A DNA stretch of 64,000 nucleotides from Ailanthus altissimus (GCA_946807835.1 OX327691.1:15365688-15429687); one strand, 5' to 3'; numbered from the stretch's first letter, positions 1 through 11,292 are shown. The notes: generated by a model from the sequence alone, not told the origin. Program-made: numbers and translations.

Positions 1-376
1 TTAGGCATTTTTGCTAACTCATAAGTGTGGTTCTCATGCAAAGATTTTATCTCCTCTTACATAGCTTTAAACCACTCATTCTTGTACTGGTGAGACATAA
101 CTTCTTGAAAGTTTTCAGGTTCTCCACCGTCTGTAAGCATCACATACTCATGTGGTGAATATTTGGAGGAGTGATGGCCTCTTTTATAGATCTTCTTAAC
201 TGAGGCTCAACAGGTAAATCATATAATTTTGGAGGTGCTTGCTCAACTTGCTCTGTTGGACCATCATCATAAACTCTATTATCAAAATCTTCTTGTGCGT
301 CTCCCCCATAATCATTATAAATTATAGGTAGAAGAACTGATCTAGAAGTATTAGGAATAGAAATTTCATTACATTC

Positions 377-1348
377 TTAAGGCTTCTCATCTTTCTCTAC
401 CCCATCAACTATCTGATCTTTAAGAAATGTAACATCTCTACTTCTGATGATTTTTTGACTCACTGGATCCCATAATCTGTACCCAAAGTTTTCATGTGCA
501 TAACTCAAAAAGATACACTCCCTAACCTTATTGTCAAGCTTCGACCTTTCATATTTTGAAATATGAATAAATGCTCTATAACCAAACACTCTTAAGTGCT
601 TATATGAAACATCTTTCCCAGTCCAAACTCTTTCAGGTACATCATTATCCAAAGGAGCTGAAGGAGAAAGGTTAATTAAATCAAATGCAGTTCGCATTGC
701 TTCACCCCAAAAGTATTTAGGTAGCTTTGCATCAGAAAGCATATAGCTGATTCTTTCTTGAATCGTTCTGTTCATTCTCTTTGCCGCACCATTTTGCTGA
801 GGAGTTTTTGGCATGGTCTTCTCAAGTCTGATACTATGAGATCTACAATACTGCTTAAATGGTCCTCTGTACTCACCACCATTGTCCGTCCTTATATATT
901 TTAACTGTCTCCCTGTCCCTCTCTTAACCTTAACATAAAAATCTTTAAAGACATCAAGTACATGGTCTTTAGATTTCAGAGCAAAAATCCACACTTTTCT
1001 AGAACCGTCATCAATAAAAGTTACAAAGTAAAGTACACATCCACGTGTTCTAGTTTGTATAGTACATACATCAGTGTGTATCAAATCAAGTAAGTTTGCT
1101 TTTCTAGATTGATAGAAATTACGAAATGCAACTCTATGTGCCTTTCCTGCTAAACAATGATCACAAGGTTTGAGAGACTTACCTGCCAAGTTAGGCAGAA
1201 AATTCTTCTTGATTAGAACTTGAAGCCCTTTCTCACTTATGTAGCTAAGCCTTTTATGCCACAACTCAATATCAGATTCTTTTGTTACTACATTGACATC
1301 TTTTTTTATGAGCTTAGCTTCCATAACAAAGAGAATGTTTACCTTCAT
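377..1348 (-). pseudogene. copia integrase (HHCC zinc domain and DDE core)
   Basis: The open stretch is 323 residues. It shows the integrase N-terminal zinc motif (LWHKRLSYIS then CDHCLAGKAHR) and the rve core: HTDV near residue 92, TDNGGEY near 155, and the PQQNG block near 183. The catalytic glutamate that normally follows PQQNG (family pattern NG-x-AER-x-NRT) reads AKRMNRT here, so the E is replaced by K. The C-terminal part, with VFGYRAF and ECIFLSYA, is the conserved region after the core. The starting Met is only the first Met in the frame; the polyprotein would enter from the protease upstream. It is expected to be catalytically inactive. Confidence 0.9.
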
Positions 1349-1384
1349 TCTTTTGGCTAGAATTATAGAATCTTTGGTGAGCTT

Positions 1385-1708
1385 TCATTTACGTTCACCA
1401 AAGTAGTTGTAATAACCATCATCATTAAGTTTGCCAATAGAGATCAAATTCAGATGCATTTTTGGAACATGTCTGACATCCTTGAGTAGTAATCTGCTAC
1501 CAACACTGGACTCCAAGTAAATATCTTCTATGCTCACAATCTTGGATGCACCATCATTTCTCATCCTGACATAGTTAAAATCACCACTAGTGTAGGATGT
1601 GAAGAAATCACCATTTGAAGTAATATAAAATGAATCACCCGAATCAATTACCCAATCACTTGTATGATATTTGAGATTTATGGAGTTCTCATCATAAATA
1701 ATAATCAT
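1385..1708 (-). pseudogene. copia aspartic protease region
   Basis: The reading frame contains WVIDSGDSFYIT, matching the copia protease active site (WxxDSGAS family pattern), with the small residue after DSG changed to D. It continues with VRHVPKMHLNLISIGKL, the usual protease C-terminal block. It is not in the same frame as the zinc knuckle upstream or the integrase downstream, so the polyprotein is broken. Confidence 0.85.
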
Positions 1709-1796
1709 ATCCCCATCAGCAACTACTGTATTGCTTACTTGTTTATTTTTCTGTGATTCACCTCTTTCTATAGCCTGTTCCCTTTTCTATATTCTA

Positions 1797-1842
1797 CACT
1801 CTCTCTTTATATGCCCAATTGTGTTGCAATGGTAACACTTGA
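1797..1842 (-). pseudogene. copia gag CCHC zinc knuckle
   Basis: Read on the minus strand, this gives CYHCNTIGHIKREC, a perfect CX2CX4HX4C nucleic-acid-binding knuckle. It lies between the gag domain and the protease, as expected for copia. The knuckle itself is intact, but the flanking frames are broken. Confidence 0.85.
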
Positions 1843-2022
1843 CATTTTTTTAATGAGACTTGGATCTTTATCTGTAGTTGTTATTACCAGAACTTCTACT
1901 TTAGCTTCTTCCACGTCTTTCATGCTTTTTCTATAACAAGTGTTTCTGTCTTAGAAGAACTCATACCTGCATTTTTTCTTCTACTTCTTCATTTTGCATT
2001 CTATCTTTAACTATTTCTATAG

Positions 2023-2513
2023 TTAGCTTCCCATTTGTGTTGAATTGTTTACTGATACTATCAATGTCTCCCAACTATCCTCTAAAGAACTAAACAATAA
2101 TAATGCTTGTAATTCATCATCTAGTGAAATATTTATAGTTGTCAACTGGTTCACTAGGCCTTGAAACTCACTGGTGTGCTCAGCTATACTATGCCATTCC
2201 TTGTATTTTGGATTCACAAGCCTCTTCATTAAATTAGCTTTATTTTGTGGTGTAGACTGCTCATAAATAGACTCTAATCTTCTCCACATAACATCAGCCT
2301 TGGTTTCCTTTGCCATATGGTGAAACACACTCTGATCTATCCATTGCCTAACGGTGCCAACACATTTTCTATGTAATTGGATCCACTCCTTATCACTCAT
2401 TTTCTCAGGTTTTACAGCATCCCCTTCAATGGGTTTATGTAGGTTTTTTACGAAAAGTAAATCCTCCATTCTGGACTTCTATATATCATAATTCCATGCC
2501 TTTAATTTAATCA
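2023..2513 (-). pseudogene. copia gag (UBN2-type)
   Basis: The main open part (2023-2469, 148 residues) carries the gag_UBN2 signature: LHRKCVGTVRQWI, ADVMWRRLESIYE, KANLMKRLVNPKY, LDDELQALLLFSSLEDSWETL. The likely true start is further upstream, at about 2513 (MIKLKAWNYDI). A TAG stop there sits where the family has Trp in the 'W-x-SRMEDLL' pattern, so the gag N-terminus is interrupted by a single nonsense change. Confidence 0.85.
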
Positions 2514-2573
2514 TGCATGCAGAATTTTTATCCACTTTAATCAACACAAATTAAGCACTGCACAACCTGGCTA

Positions 2574-2585
2574 GCTCTGATACCA
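2574..2585 (-). other. tRNA primer-binding site of left-edge copia
   Basis: The minus strand reads TGGTATCAGAGC, the classical plant copia primer-binding site complementary to the 3' end of initiator Met-tRNA. It lies 3 bases inside the LTR end, which fixes the LTR boundary and element orientation. Confidence 0.9.
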
Positions 2586-2588
2586 CTT

Positions 2589-3252
2589 TGTTGGAAAAGA
2601 TCATAAAATACTACACAGCGAAAACAATTCTTTCTTCCACTTTGTGTTATTAAAATGGGCAATGTATCACCACAATTAACAAAATAATATTACCACAATC
2701 AATCACAATGAATACCAAATTTTTACATGAAAAACTCAATTCGAGAAAAAACCACGAGACCGTAGTCCAATATCAACAATTCCACTATGCAATAATAATG
2801 GGATTACAACAATATTCTCTCTAGAATCACACTAGACATTTACCACAACATCAAGAATATTAATCTTGACTTAACAACAATGAATCTAACAAATTCTCCT
2901 CAAATGTAAATTTTCTAGATTATACTATATCAGGGGCTAAATCGAAAATCAAATTCGATAAAATTATAAAACAAGTTATTGGGAACTCATCTTCAAAATT
3001 TGAGCCAAATCGGAGCTCAAATTGACATCTAATCATCAAGAAGAAGATTAAAACCCTAAGTTTTCTTTTCTTTTCTCTCGTTCTTCTCTATTTTTCTGAT
3101 TGCTGCCTTCTGTATTCTATTTTCTTCTCAAACAAAACACGCAATTTACATTTCGATTAATGTGCATTTAATGAAAATTTTTATTCAGGCCCTTTAATTT
3201 TATAAAATTAAAAAGTAGCCCTTAGGACCCACATGACGTGAACCTACCAACA
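2589..3252 (-). repeat. 5' LTR of left-edge copia
   Basis: Next to the primer-binding site, the plus strand begins TGTTGG. The nearest matching inverted terminus is CCAACA at 3247-3252, giving an LTR of about 664 bp with TG...CA ends. The inner boundary is firm. The outer boundary is inferred from the 6-bp inverted ends, because no second LTR is in the window. Confidence 0.65.
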
Positions 3253-3292
3253 AAGCCAATGTTCTTCTCTTTTAGAGTTCAGTGGTTATAAG

Positions 3293-3701
3293 TGTCACCA
3301 GCGGGACTTGTTATTGACTCAAAGACTATTTGATGAAAATGTGACATTCTTTTCCCCCATCTTCTAAATATTATTTGATGTGGATATAACATTTTTCTTC
3401 CCCATCTCCCCAATCATATGATTATTCAATGTAAGACGTGACATTCTCCTCTACCTAATTAAGTGATTATGACACCCTTGTCACGGTCTAACCTAAAATC
3501 AAATGCCAATCTAACCAGTATTACCCATCCTCCTAGTTTGGCAGCTCACACGTGAATGAGAATTTAGGTTTGCTTTGATATCGCTTGTCACGGGTCGAAG
3601 GCTTTCCATTCACCCAAAAGACTAATCTATTAGGTAATGCTATCTATCCGTCCATATACACCCAAGATCTACCCAATTTCTATTTGATGTGGGACGTAAC
3701 A
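3293..3701 (-). mobile_element. TRIM-like short LTR element, minus orientation
   Basis: A 116-bp LTR (3586-3701) begins TGTCACGGGTCG and ends GGGACGTAACA. Below it, at about 3570-3585, is a degenerate primer-binding site (GATATCAAAGC on the minus strand). The other LTR end is smeared over three tandem units of about 48 bp (ends near 3343, 3391 and 3442). Each unit has a pyrimidine run that would be a polypurine tract on the minus strand. No coding capacity is seen. The same LTR family recurs at 61140-61631 in the opposite orientation. The low-coordinate boundary is uncertain. Confidence 0.55.
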
Positions 3702-3829
3702 TAAAAAATTACTAATACAAGCATGAATACAATCATGAAGAAGAAACCTTATGAAGTATGATTCGAATTCAGGTAGTTAAGTTTGGTTACAAATACATGG
3801 TAAATTCCTAAACCAAGATAAAAACTAAT

Positions 3830-4213
3830 ACAAGCAAAAGTTGTTTTCCAGTTTTATGAAGAAGCTATTTGAGAGGGACTCTAATAAAATATTAGAGTAG
3901 TATAAAACATCAGCACTGTCACATTGTAGTTGTATTATTGATTCTGATTAAAAAAAAAAAAAACTTTCACGGTGTTTTCCCTGTGAATGCAAGTATTTAA
4001 GATTAAACCACATTAAAGTCTTATCTTGGTTATTCTTTCTAATTCTCGAGTTTTAATTCTTGTGTGATCATTTTATTCCATTAAATTTTGTGTGTTATTG
4101 TGATTTTGAAGTAAGAAATCAGTCATAATAGGCTAAATTTCTTAACAAATTAGTATAAAAGCAAGGTTAAAGATCAAGGATGACGATGCCTAAATATGAT
4201 CTTGAAAAGTTTA
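3830..4213 (+). mobile_element. 5' LTR end and gag start of an old plus-strand copia
   Basis: An LTR tail with a TATA-like AGTATAAAACA near 3897 and the sequence TTTCACGGTGTTTTCCC runs to CTTAACA near 4146. A degenerate primer-binding site (TTAGTATAAAAGC) follows, then a start codon opening MTMPKYDLEKFN, the typical copia gag N-terminus. The frame is cut after about 12 codons by an oppositely oriented copia. Further pieces of the same element appear at 5600-5738 and 6596-6660. Confidence 0.65.
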
Positions 4214-4489
4214 ACAAAAATTATCAAAGAAATTGGGAAATATATTGTATATTTCACACTCTTACAATACAAAATAGTCTGTCATTTATAGGCTGAATAC
4301 CACAAGACGAAATCAAGGAAAAATCAAGAGAAATAAGGTGATATAATCATATCTAAAAATAAATACTAAACTAAGTTAACCTTCTAATAATATACCACCT
4401 AAATATGCCTATAATCAGTACCAAATCAAACACCTTACACTTTCCTAAAGTATTTTATAATCATATAAAATCAAAGATGTTTTCCAACA
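4213..4489 (-). repeat. 3' LTR of nested minus-strand copia
   Basis: The LTR begins (minus strand) at 4489 with TGTTGGAAAAC, directly after the G-run polypurine tract, and extends to about 4213, where the interrupted plus-strand gag sequence ends. The outer boundary is estimated because the 5' LTR is missing. Confidence 0.55.
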
Positions 4490-5600
4490 CCCCCCCTAAA
4501 GCTAAGAAGTAAATATTTTCCATCTTCAAGTTGTAAACAATTCTTTGGAACGTAGGATTAGCTAACCCTTTGGTTAACACATTGACCAATTTTTCCTCTG
4601 TTGAGATATATGGTGTGCAAATGAATCCACTTTCTAGTTTTTCCTTTATGAAGTATCAATCAACTTTTATTTGTTTGGTGCAATTATGTTGTACTAGATT
4701 ATGTGCAATGTTGATGGATGACTTGTTATCACAATATAGCTTCATTGGCTTCTCAACTAGAATACCAAGGTTCTTCATGATTATTTTCATCATAATAACT
4801 CATATATTCTCAAAGCCATAGCACAAAACTTAGCTTTTATGCTTGACCTTACAATTATTGGCTGCTTCTTGCTTCTTCATGTAATAAGATTCTCACCTAA
4901 AAAGGCACAATAACTTGAGGTTATCTAATACTAAACTAGCATTGTCTGAATCTGCGTAAACTTTCTAAGCTCATGTCTGATCCATTTTTGAACAATAAAC
5001 CCAAATCTGAACTAGACTTCAGATATTGTAGGATCATGTATACTACTTAAAGGTGTACTTCCTTTGGATTATGCAAGAATTGACTTACAACATTACCTGC
5101 ATAGGCAATGTCAATTCTGGTATGAGACAAATAGATCAGTCTTCCAACAAGTCTTTGATACATTCTTTTGTCCACTGGCTCATCATCAATTGCTTCTTCT
5201 AGTTTATGATTCAGCTCGATAGGAGTATCCACCAGTCTGCAACCTATTTTTCTTGTTTCCTTTAATAAATCAGTCACATATTTTTGTTGTGAGACAAATG
5301 TTCATTCCTTGGAGTGGGCAACTTCAATTCCCAAAAGTATTTTAACTTGCCCAAGTCCTTAATTTCAAATTCTTTTGGCAACTTAACTTTGAGGATTCTT
5401 ATTTATTTTTTATCGTTGCCAGTGACAATAATGTCATCCACATACATAATTAAAGCTTTAACTCCCTCTGAAGAGGAGTGCTTTATGAATAAAGTATGAT
5501 CTTCTTGACTTTGTTTGTAATCCATTGCCAACATTGTCAAGATAATTTCGAACTGCAAAAGAAATTGTCTAGAGAGAAAATACAAGACAAAGGAGAAGAA
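4213..5600 (-). mobile_element. Nested, 5'-truncated copia (RT, RNase H, 3' LTR)
   Basis: On the minus strand, RT remnants at 5403-5585 include YVDDIIVTGND, the polymerase active-site box, and ML-AMDYKQSQEDHTLF just before it. At 5047-5277 there is the RT end (RLVGRLIYLSHTRIDIAYA), and at about 4500-5000 RNase H, with KPMKLYCDNKS and KLVNVLTKGL recoverable by eye across stops. A polypurine tract (GGGGGGG) at about 4490-4497 precedes a 3' LTR starting TGTTGGAAAACATC. The 5' half of the element is absent. It interrupts the plus-strand copia described at 3830-4213. Confidence 0.75.
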
Positions 5601-5738
5601 TGACGATAATGGAGATGTTGGTATAGTATGGCCTCTGAAACAGAGAATGGATATGATTCAGCAAATGTGCTTATGGCATCAAACAGTAACTCAAAAAATC
5701 CATCACGTAGGTTGTTCCTTTCATGTGAGTGTAAAATG
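5600..5738 (+). pseudogene. Copia protease fragment (continues plus-strand copia)
   Basis: The plus strand reads DSANVLMASNSNSKN and then, after frame shifts, a degraded form of the WILDSGCSFHVC protease block (GCSFHV is readable). This places it just before or in the protease of the plus-strand copia whose gag start lies at 4183. The fragment ends exactly at the TRIM insertion site. Confidence 0.55.
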
Positions 5739-6590
5739 TGTGAGAAAAATATAAAAGAAAAGAAAAAGACAGCCGAAATAATTAAAAAAAATTGGAAAAC
5801 TTTAAGGACTACATTGTTGTTGTAATTTTTTGTGTATTACAAATGCTACATAGATGGCCTTTATATAGGCTTTAGGTTAATATAAATAAGGAATATAAAT
5901 ATATATAAGGAAACTAAATATAACCTATTAATTATAAAATATATATGGTAATAATCAATTATCTTGATTTCTTTATATATTTAACATCCCCCATCAAATT
6001 AAAGATGATAGAAGCTTGAGTTTGAAAATGAACATTCTTGATTATAATAGTCCTTATTAAGATACAACCGTTGTCGGTGAATAATAACCCTTATTAGAGA
6101 GAGACAATCCTTGTGGAAGAGAGGCAATGTTGTCGTAGCGTGACAATGTTGTTGGGGTGACAAGTACGTCGAGAAAATCAACTACTGCGATTGCAAATGC
6201 GTTGATAAAGAAAATAAGAAATCAACCGTTGCGAGTGCAAGTGCGTTGAGAAATTCTATATTAGAAAAGATAAAGTAATAAAAACTAACTCTTAAAAATG
6301 ATCAAAAGGCTTTGAGAATGATCGTAACTTGGCTCTGATACCATGTGAGAAAAATATAAAAGAAAAGAAAAAGACAGCCGAAATAATAAAAAGAAACTGA
6401 AAAACTTTAAGGACTACATTATTACTGTAATTTTTTGTGTATTACAAATGCTATATAGATAGCCTTTAATAGGCTTTAAGTTAATATAAATAAGGAACAT
6501 AAATATATATAAAGAAATTAAATATAACATATTAATTATAAAATAAATATGATAATAATCAATTATCTTGATTTCTTTATATATTTAACA
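5739..6590 (-). mobile_element. Complete TRIM retrotransposon with 5-bp target duplication
   Basis: Two LTRs, 5739-5986 (248 bp) and 6344-6590 (247 bp), both begin TGTGAGAAAAAT and end TATTTAACA, and are about 93% identical by eye. A primer-binding site (TGGTATCAGAGCC on the minus strand, 6331-6343) abuts the upper LTR. A purine tract (GATGGGGGA on the minus strand, from 5987) abuts the lower one. The internal part is only 357 bp with no coding capacity. AAATG is duplicated at 5734-5738 and 6591-6595. This is a non-autonomous terminal-repeat retrotransposon in miniature, inserted into the copia protease. Confidence 0.92.
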
Positions 6591-6595
6591 AAATG

Positions 6596-6662
6596 ATCGA
6601 GATTGGCAGCTTAGGCTTAAGAAGTTTGATGGAGTAGATAGAGAACTGCATAATGTTGTTTA
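6596..6662 (+). pseudogene. Copia protease fragment downstream of TRIM
   Basis: After the target duplication, the plus strand reads IGSLGL and, one frame over, KKFDGVDRELHNV. This matches the copia protease block usually seen as GIGSV-rlkmFDGvvreL-nVryVP. It is therefore the continuation of the protease fragment cut off at 5738. Confidence 0.55.
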
Positions 6663-6664
6663 AT

Positions 6665-7110
6665 AAATGGCGTTTCTTCCCAAGCTATCGCCGAGCCACC
6701 TAAAGGGGATCAACCAGCTAGGGTTTCGTAAAGTGCAACTCCATTAACTGTTGTAGCCACGTTAAGCAGCAAGCTTCCAGGTCTTGACGATCCCTCAACG
6801 GGATAATAAATGCAGCCGAGGAGTTTGGTGACAAGAGAGATGCAAAAAGATCATAAGGGTCGGTGAATAATCCCAATGCCAGATATGATTCGATGGCTGT
6901 TGTGATTGTGAAGCAATATAGTTGAGTTTTTGTTGTGTCTAACAAGTTCAGAACCTCGAGCTAGTATTTAGCTATGGTGGGTTTATGTAAATATTCTCTT
7001 GCGTACTCTCTTTTCTGTAAGATTTGCCAGAAAGCTGTGACCAGTCTCTATATGCTCCAAGGATCTAAGCCAACTTCGAGTTGAATTCTTGGATAATAAC
7101 ATGCATGATT
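6665..7110 (-). pseudogene. Degraded coding fragment, unrecognised
   Basis: The minus strand has a coherent protein-like reading with two internal stops and no frameshift over about 140 codons. Readable pieces are [53 protein letters not shown] and [21 protein letters not shown]. The longest open part is 6718-6945 (75 residues). The composition (Leu, Thr, balanced charge) looks like real protein, not AT-rich noise, but I do not recognise a family. It could be an exon of a host gene captured near, or broken by, the transposons to its left. Confidence 0.4.
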
Positions 7111-8400
7111 GGCATTTTCAAAATAACATTATTTATAGATAACATTTACAACAAAAGTGTTTTAAACTTTCTCGATTAATTCATTTGAGACTTTAAAAAA
7201 AAAAAAAACTAAAATGGGAGATCTTTATTGCATTCAAGTAGAGAAATAGAGGCAATTCATCAACCCATACAATATCCATGTAGTTCAGTGGTGCCTAATA
7301 ATTTTTTTTTTTCTCTTTTATTCTTTCTAAGTCACAAATACTACTCCCTATTGATCCTAACGACGATGATAAAGTTTTTTGGCATATCAGTTCTCTATCT
7401 CATCCCTATTTCCTATCGATCTATATTTTAATATTTTTTTAATTTATCTTATCAAATTAAATTTTTGATTGATTTAAATTTCAACTGTGAAGTTGCTGGC
7501 TCTATTTCTCATTCAAACTTTGAAGTAAGCTTTGAAGTTTCTTCAATTTATGGTTACAATATCATAAGCAAGCGTTTTATTTTATTTTAGTTTTGCATTT
7601 TATATTGATAGTAATGACGAAATTTATTACTAGTCATTTTCTTTCCTATTTGCTTAATTTTCAGGAAGAGGAGTTAAAACTGAAGCTCATTATTGCATTT
7701 GATTGTGGTACGATCTTCCTCGTAGAGCTCTTAGGCCACTCTTGGGTTCAATCAATAATTATTATAACAACTCTCAAATGGATGGATGGTTCGTATGCTA
7801 GAGTAATATATATTCTGAATAATCTGTATATTTTCAACTTTTGTCTAATTGTTTTCAGTGAAACTTATGATGAATTCTTAATAATTTGTTGGCTGCATAA
7901 ATTATGCGTTGATATACTGGTATTCCATAGGTTATGACTTGGGTGTTGGACTAGACATTATTTTTAAATAAAAAGCATAAAATATTAGACATGCTCTTGT
8001 ATGGCTATGCATTGAATATTTCTCAATGTGTAAACATCAAAGAATATCGTATTTTGGGTCTTAAAATTAATAATAGTTATATATTAATGCAATAATTACT
8101 TCCTTTAATTGCTTGCGGAGCACGGCCTAAAAATATTATTGAAATATTAATTGAATTGAGCAACTATTTTAGACAATTATGATTGAAAGTGAATATACTA
8201 AAGATCTATTTTATATCTAAGATAGAATTATACTTACACTTCGCCATTTTGAAAATATTTTTTCAAATGTCATATTTTTGATATCATAGAGTATTTACTT
8301 ATCCATTTAATTGTTCCTTGTTAGTCCTATACAATTTTGATGGATTTATCCTATTAAAAGGTATGCTAGTAATATTGTTTATATTTTTTTTTCTTCATTT
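7110..8400. other. AT-rich intergenic stretch
   Basis: No supported gene. It holds a poly-A tract near 7194-7208, a poly-T tract near 7301 and short open frames with low-complexity composition. One frame (7593-7937) is hydrophobic but has no recognisable domain and no codon-use signal. It may contain decayed upstream parts of the CACTA element that follows. Confidence 0.5.
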
Positions 8401-8415
8401 TAAAACATATCTTAA

Positions 8416-9730
8416 TTGTATCCAATATCTTCTTGCTATAGGTATTTATTAATTTTAAAAATTTATATGCATAATCGAGCACACTTTAAGACTTCCATTA
8501 CTAAAAAGTATATGATAGAAGAATGTAAGAATTTTTGTTTAAGATACTTTAATGAAATGAAAAATAAACATAATCAATTAATTTATAATAATGATTATGG
8601 TAATAAGTTCGGTCGTTGTTTAAAAAAAAGAGTTAAAGTTCATGTTAATAATATTCTATAGGTCAAGTACATAGCTGGTGAATACTAATGCTGTCAATGC
8701 ATTTCAAGAGTGAGTTATGTATATCTCTTATTGAATTTATTTTATATTTTAATTTATAACTTTACTTACATGATTTATCTCGAATTATTTATCTAAATTT
8801 GTGTAGGCAACATCTTCTTATAGTAATAAGAAAAATGCCTTGTAATACAAAATATCATATTCAAAAAGATCATAAAGAATCATTTTACAAATGGTTATAA
8901 GTCATGTAAGTTTTCTAATTTTTTTTGTTCATAAATCATTTCTTGTTTATTGTATACAATGTTATTTTTAATACTTACTAGTCTATAAAAATTCAAGTCT
9001 TACAACGGGCAGCAAATATTGCATTATTTGAAAATAAAAACAAAATTTTAGCTAATGATTCTAGTAAATTTTTTTAAAGCTTCAAAGGCTAAGGGTTACA
9101 GAATTAATAGCTTTCGATTTCGAACAAATGACAATAATAAAAGTAAAACCAATCAAAACTTCTATATTGTTTTAAAAGTTGATTCTATAAGCTATGTTAG
9201 TGCAACATATAGACATTCTTACTTAGGCAATATAAGATTTCATGGGATGTTGACATATATACTTAAAATTTGTTATATTAATGATAATTTATTTTCTTTT
9301 AAGGCTGATTGGGTACATGATGAAGTTGGAAAAATACATGATGAGTTTTAATTCACTTTAGTAAATTTTAAAAAAATTATTACATAAAATAATAAAATAG
9401 ATAATGAACCTTTTATTTTAATAAGGTAAACAAAGCAAGTTTGATGAACGTTTATCTTAATTACTGAATGAACAAGAGACAAGTTGCAAGAGGTCAAATA
9501 ACAGCATGGTCCATCGCCATCAAATATTGCACACAATAATTTAAGTTAAAATTATGAAATAATGAAACAAGAATTAAGTTGTTTAAAATCTAGTTATAAT
9601 AACCTTTAATGCAAATATACAATATTGCAGAATCAGTATGATGAGATGCATGCACTAATGCAACAATTTGTTAATGCTAATATGATTCACCTATTTACCA
9701 ATGATCAAGTGTAGATTTAAGTTAGCATTG
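8416..9730 (+). pseudogene. CACTA (En/Spm) transposase fossil
   Basis: The 9055-9351 frame reads SKAKGYRINSFRFRT, then NKSKTNQN, YLGNIRFHGMLTYIL and FKADWVHDEVGKIHDEF. This matches the C-terminal DUF4216 region of plant CACTA transposases (GYRINGYKFRTK..., ...YYGVLTEIIEL..., FKCDWVDD...). Downstream, frameshifted, EPFILI and QV pieces fit the following EPFI-ASQAKQVFYV block. The upstream frame 8416-8661 (ECKNFCLRYFNEMKNK) may be the link region after DUF4218. Stops and shifts interrupt it, and no CACTA termini were located. Confidence 0.7.
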
Positions 9731-9739
9731 TTTTATGCT

Positions 9740-11290
9740 TATAAAATTATCTCAAAAGTATGTATTTCTTTTATTGTAAGTTCAAAATGCTTCTAACACG
9801 CACCATAGATATGTAAATACCAATTAGAGATTAAAGAGTGAACAACTTGTTAGATTTATTAACTTTGATACGTAGATTATAAATATTTTAATTATAAACA
9901 TGTTATGGATACTATTATAATAGAATATAAAATTGAAATATTTGAAGTTGATATTATCGTAATAGAGTATGGAGCAGGGTAAAGAGTGAAGAACTATTAT
10001 ATTTGAAGTTAGAGATCTTTAACATCTTTAACCAAAATACTTTGGATAAAATTGAAAATAATAAAATATTATTTCTAATAAGTTTCAATAATATATATAT
10101 ATATATATTTTTTTTGAATTTTTTGTTGGCACAACGAAAAATAATATTTTAACTTAAAAAGAATTGTGACAATGTAAATTATTAGCATACGCGCTGTCAC
10201 AATATATTTAATAGATAACAGAGTAAAAAATGAAATTAATAAAAACAAATAATATTACACATACAAATTAAATTATACAAATTTATTAACGCTGATTAAC
10301 CTGTCGTGGTATGATTAGTTCACTTATTATCATATTTTCTATTTTATTTATTATTTTTTTATCTATCTTCCCAATTATATTATGCTACGTTAAGAAATAT
10401 AAAATAATTTATATAATTAGTTTATAAATGTATTGCTATTCAATAAAAATGAAATTTATCATCATTAACAAATTTAATATGGCTGATTTTTTGCCCGTCC
10501 TCAAGCTTCGATTACTTTGGGGACCATTGCATGCGCATAAAATAGGTAGGATGAAAATGCTCAGACAGGTATCTTTTAAGTATTATCCTAATGGCTATCA
10601 TCACGCAAGTTCCTATAAGTAAATTACAAATGGAGATACGAAAGCCCTTTCTTGGACAGCTAAAAAAGTTTCAAATAGCTAAAAATATTCGACCACATTA
10701 TAATCATTTTTAAGAAGAATGCTAGGAGAAGACTCAAACAGCAGCCAATATGTTGGGAATCGGTTCCTTATTTCTTTTTCTTCTCATTGAAGACAATCCC
10801 AGGACACTACCACAGCAACAAAAATATTAAATCTAAAGTTCGTTCCCACCAGAATGGTGATGCATGATCTTGGCCTTAAATATTACACTGTCAAACAATC
10901 CAAAGTAGAAGTTCAAAGCCAGAAGTCACAAAACAATATCAGAATGCAATTGTCCAGTCAACTCATGAATTGAGTAAGATGCTAATATTAGAAGGGTACG
11001 GCAGTCCACACCCTAAATCGTTGAGGATACGTACCAGCTTGCAAAACTCTGCTTGATATCAGTAGAATTAATCAAATATAGCAGGATACAGTTAGTTATC
11101 AATTTCGGCAAGCCCAAATTCTGCTATTCTAATTATTCAAATGATTGAATTTATTCATTAACTGAGTAGACTTTCTTCAAATTGCTGGGAAGGATAACAG
11201 TTGATTTCAACTGGAAATGCTCAACACTACAACACGCAAATCTTTTATCCACTACATAACTAAGAAAAATAACCTAAATGCAGGCACCTT
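9740..11290. other. Intergenic, no supported gene
   Basis: AT-rich sequence with an (AT)n tract at about 10092-10108 and scattered short frames (for example 10428-10622) lacking recognisable motifs. The last 300-400 bases before 11293 are likely the 3' UTR and downstream region of the aminotransferase gene. Confidence 0.5.
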
Positions 11291-11292
11291 GC

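Larger units (their letters stand above)
1..3252 (-). mobile_element. Ty1/copia retrotransposon, left-truncated by window edge
   Basis: The minus strand carries, in order, a 5' LTR (2589-3252), a primer-binding site, gag, a CCHC zinc knuckle, protease, integrase and the very start of reverse transcriptase, which runs off the left edge. This gag-PR-INT-RT order defines copia. The copy is dead: gag has an in-frame stop near its start, the protease and zinc knuckle are in different frames, the integrase has lost a catalytic residue, and the RT start has a stop. The 3' LTR lies outside the window, so age and target duplication cannot be judged. Confidence 0.93.
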
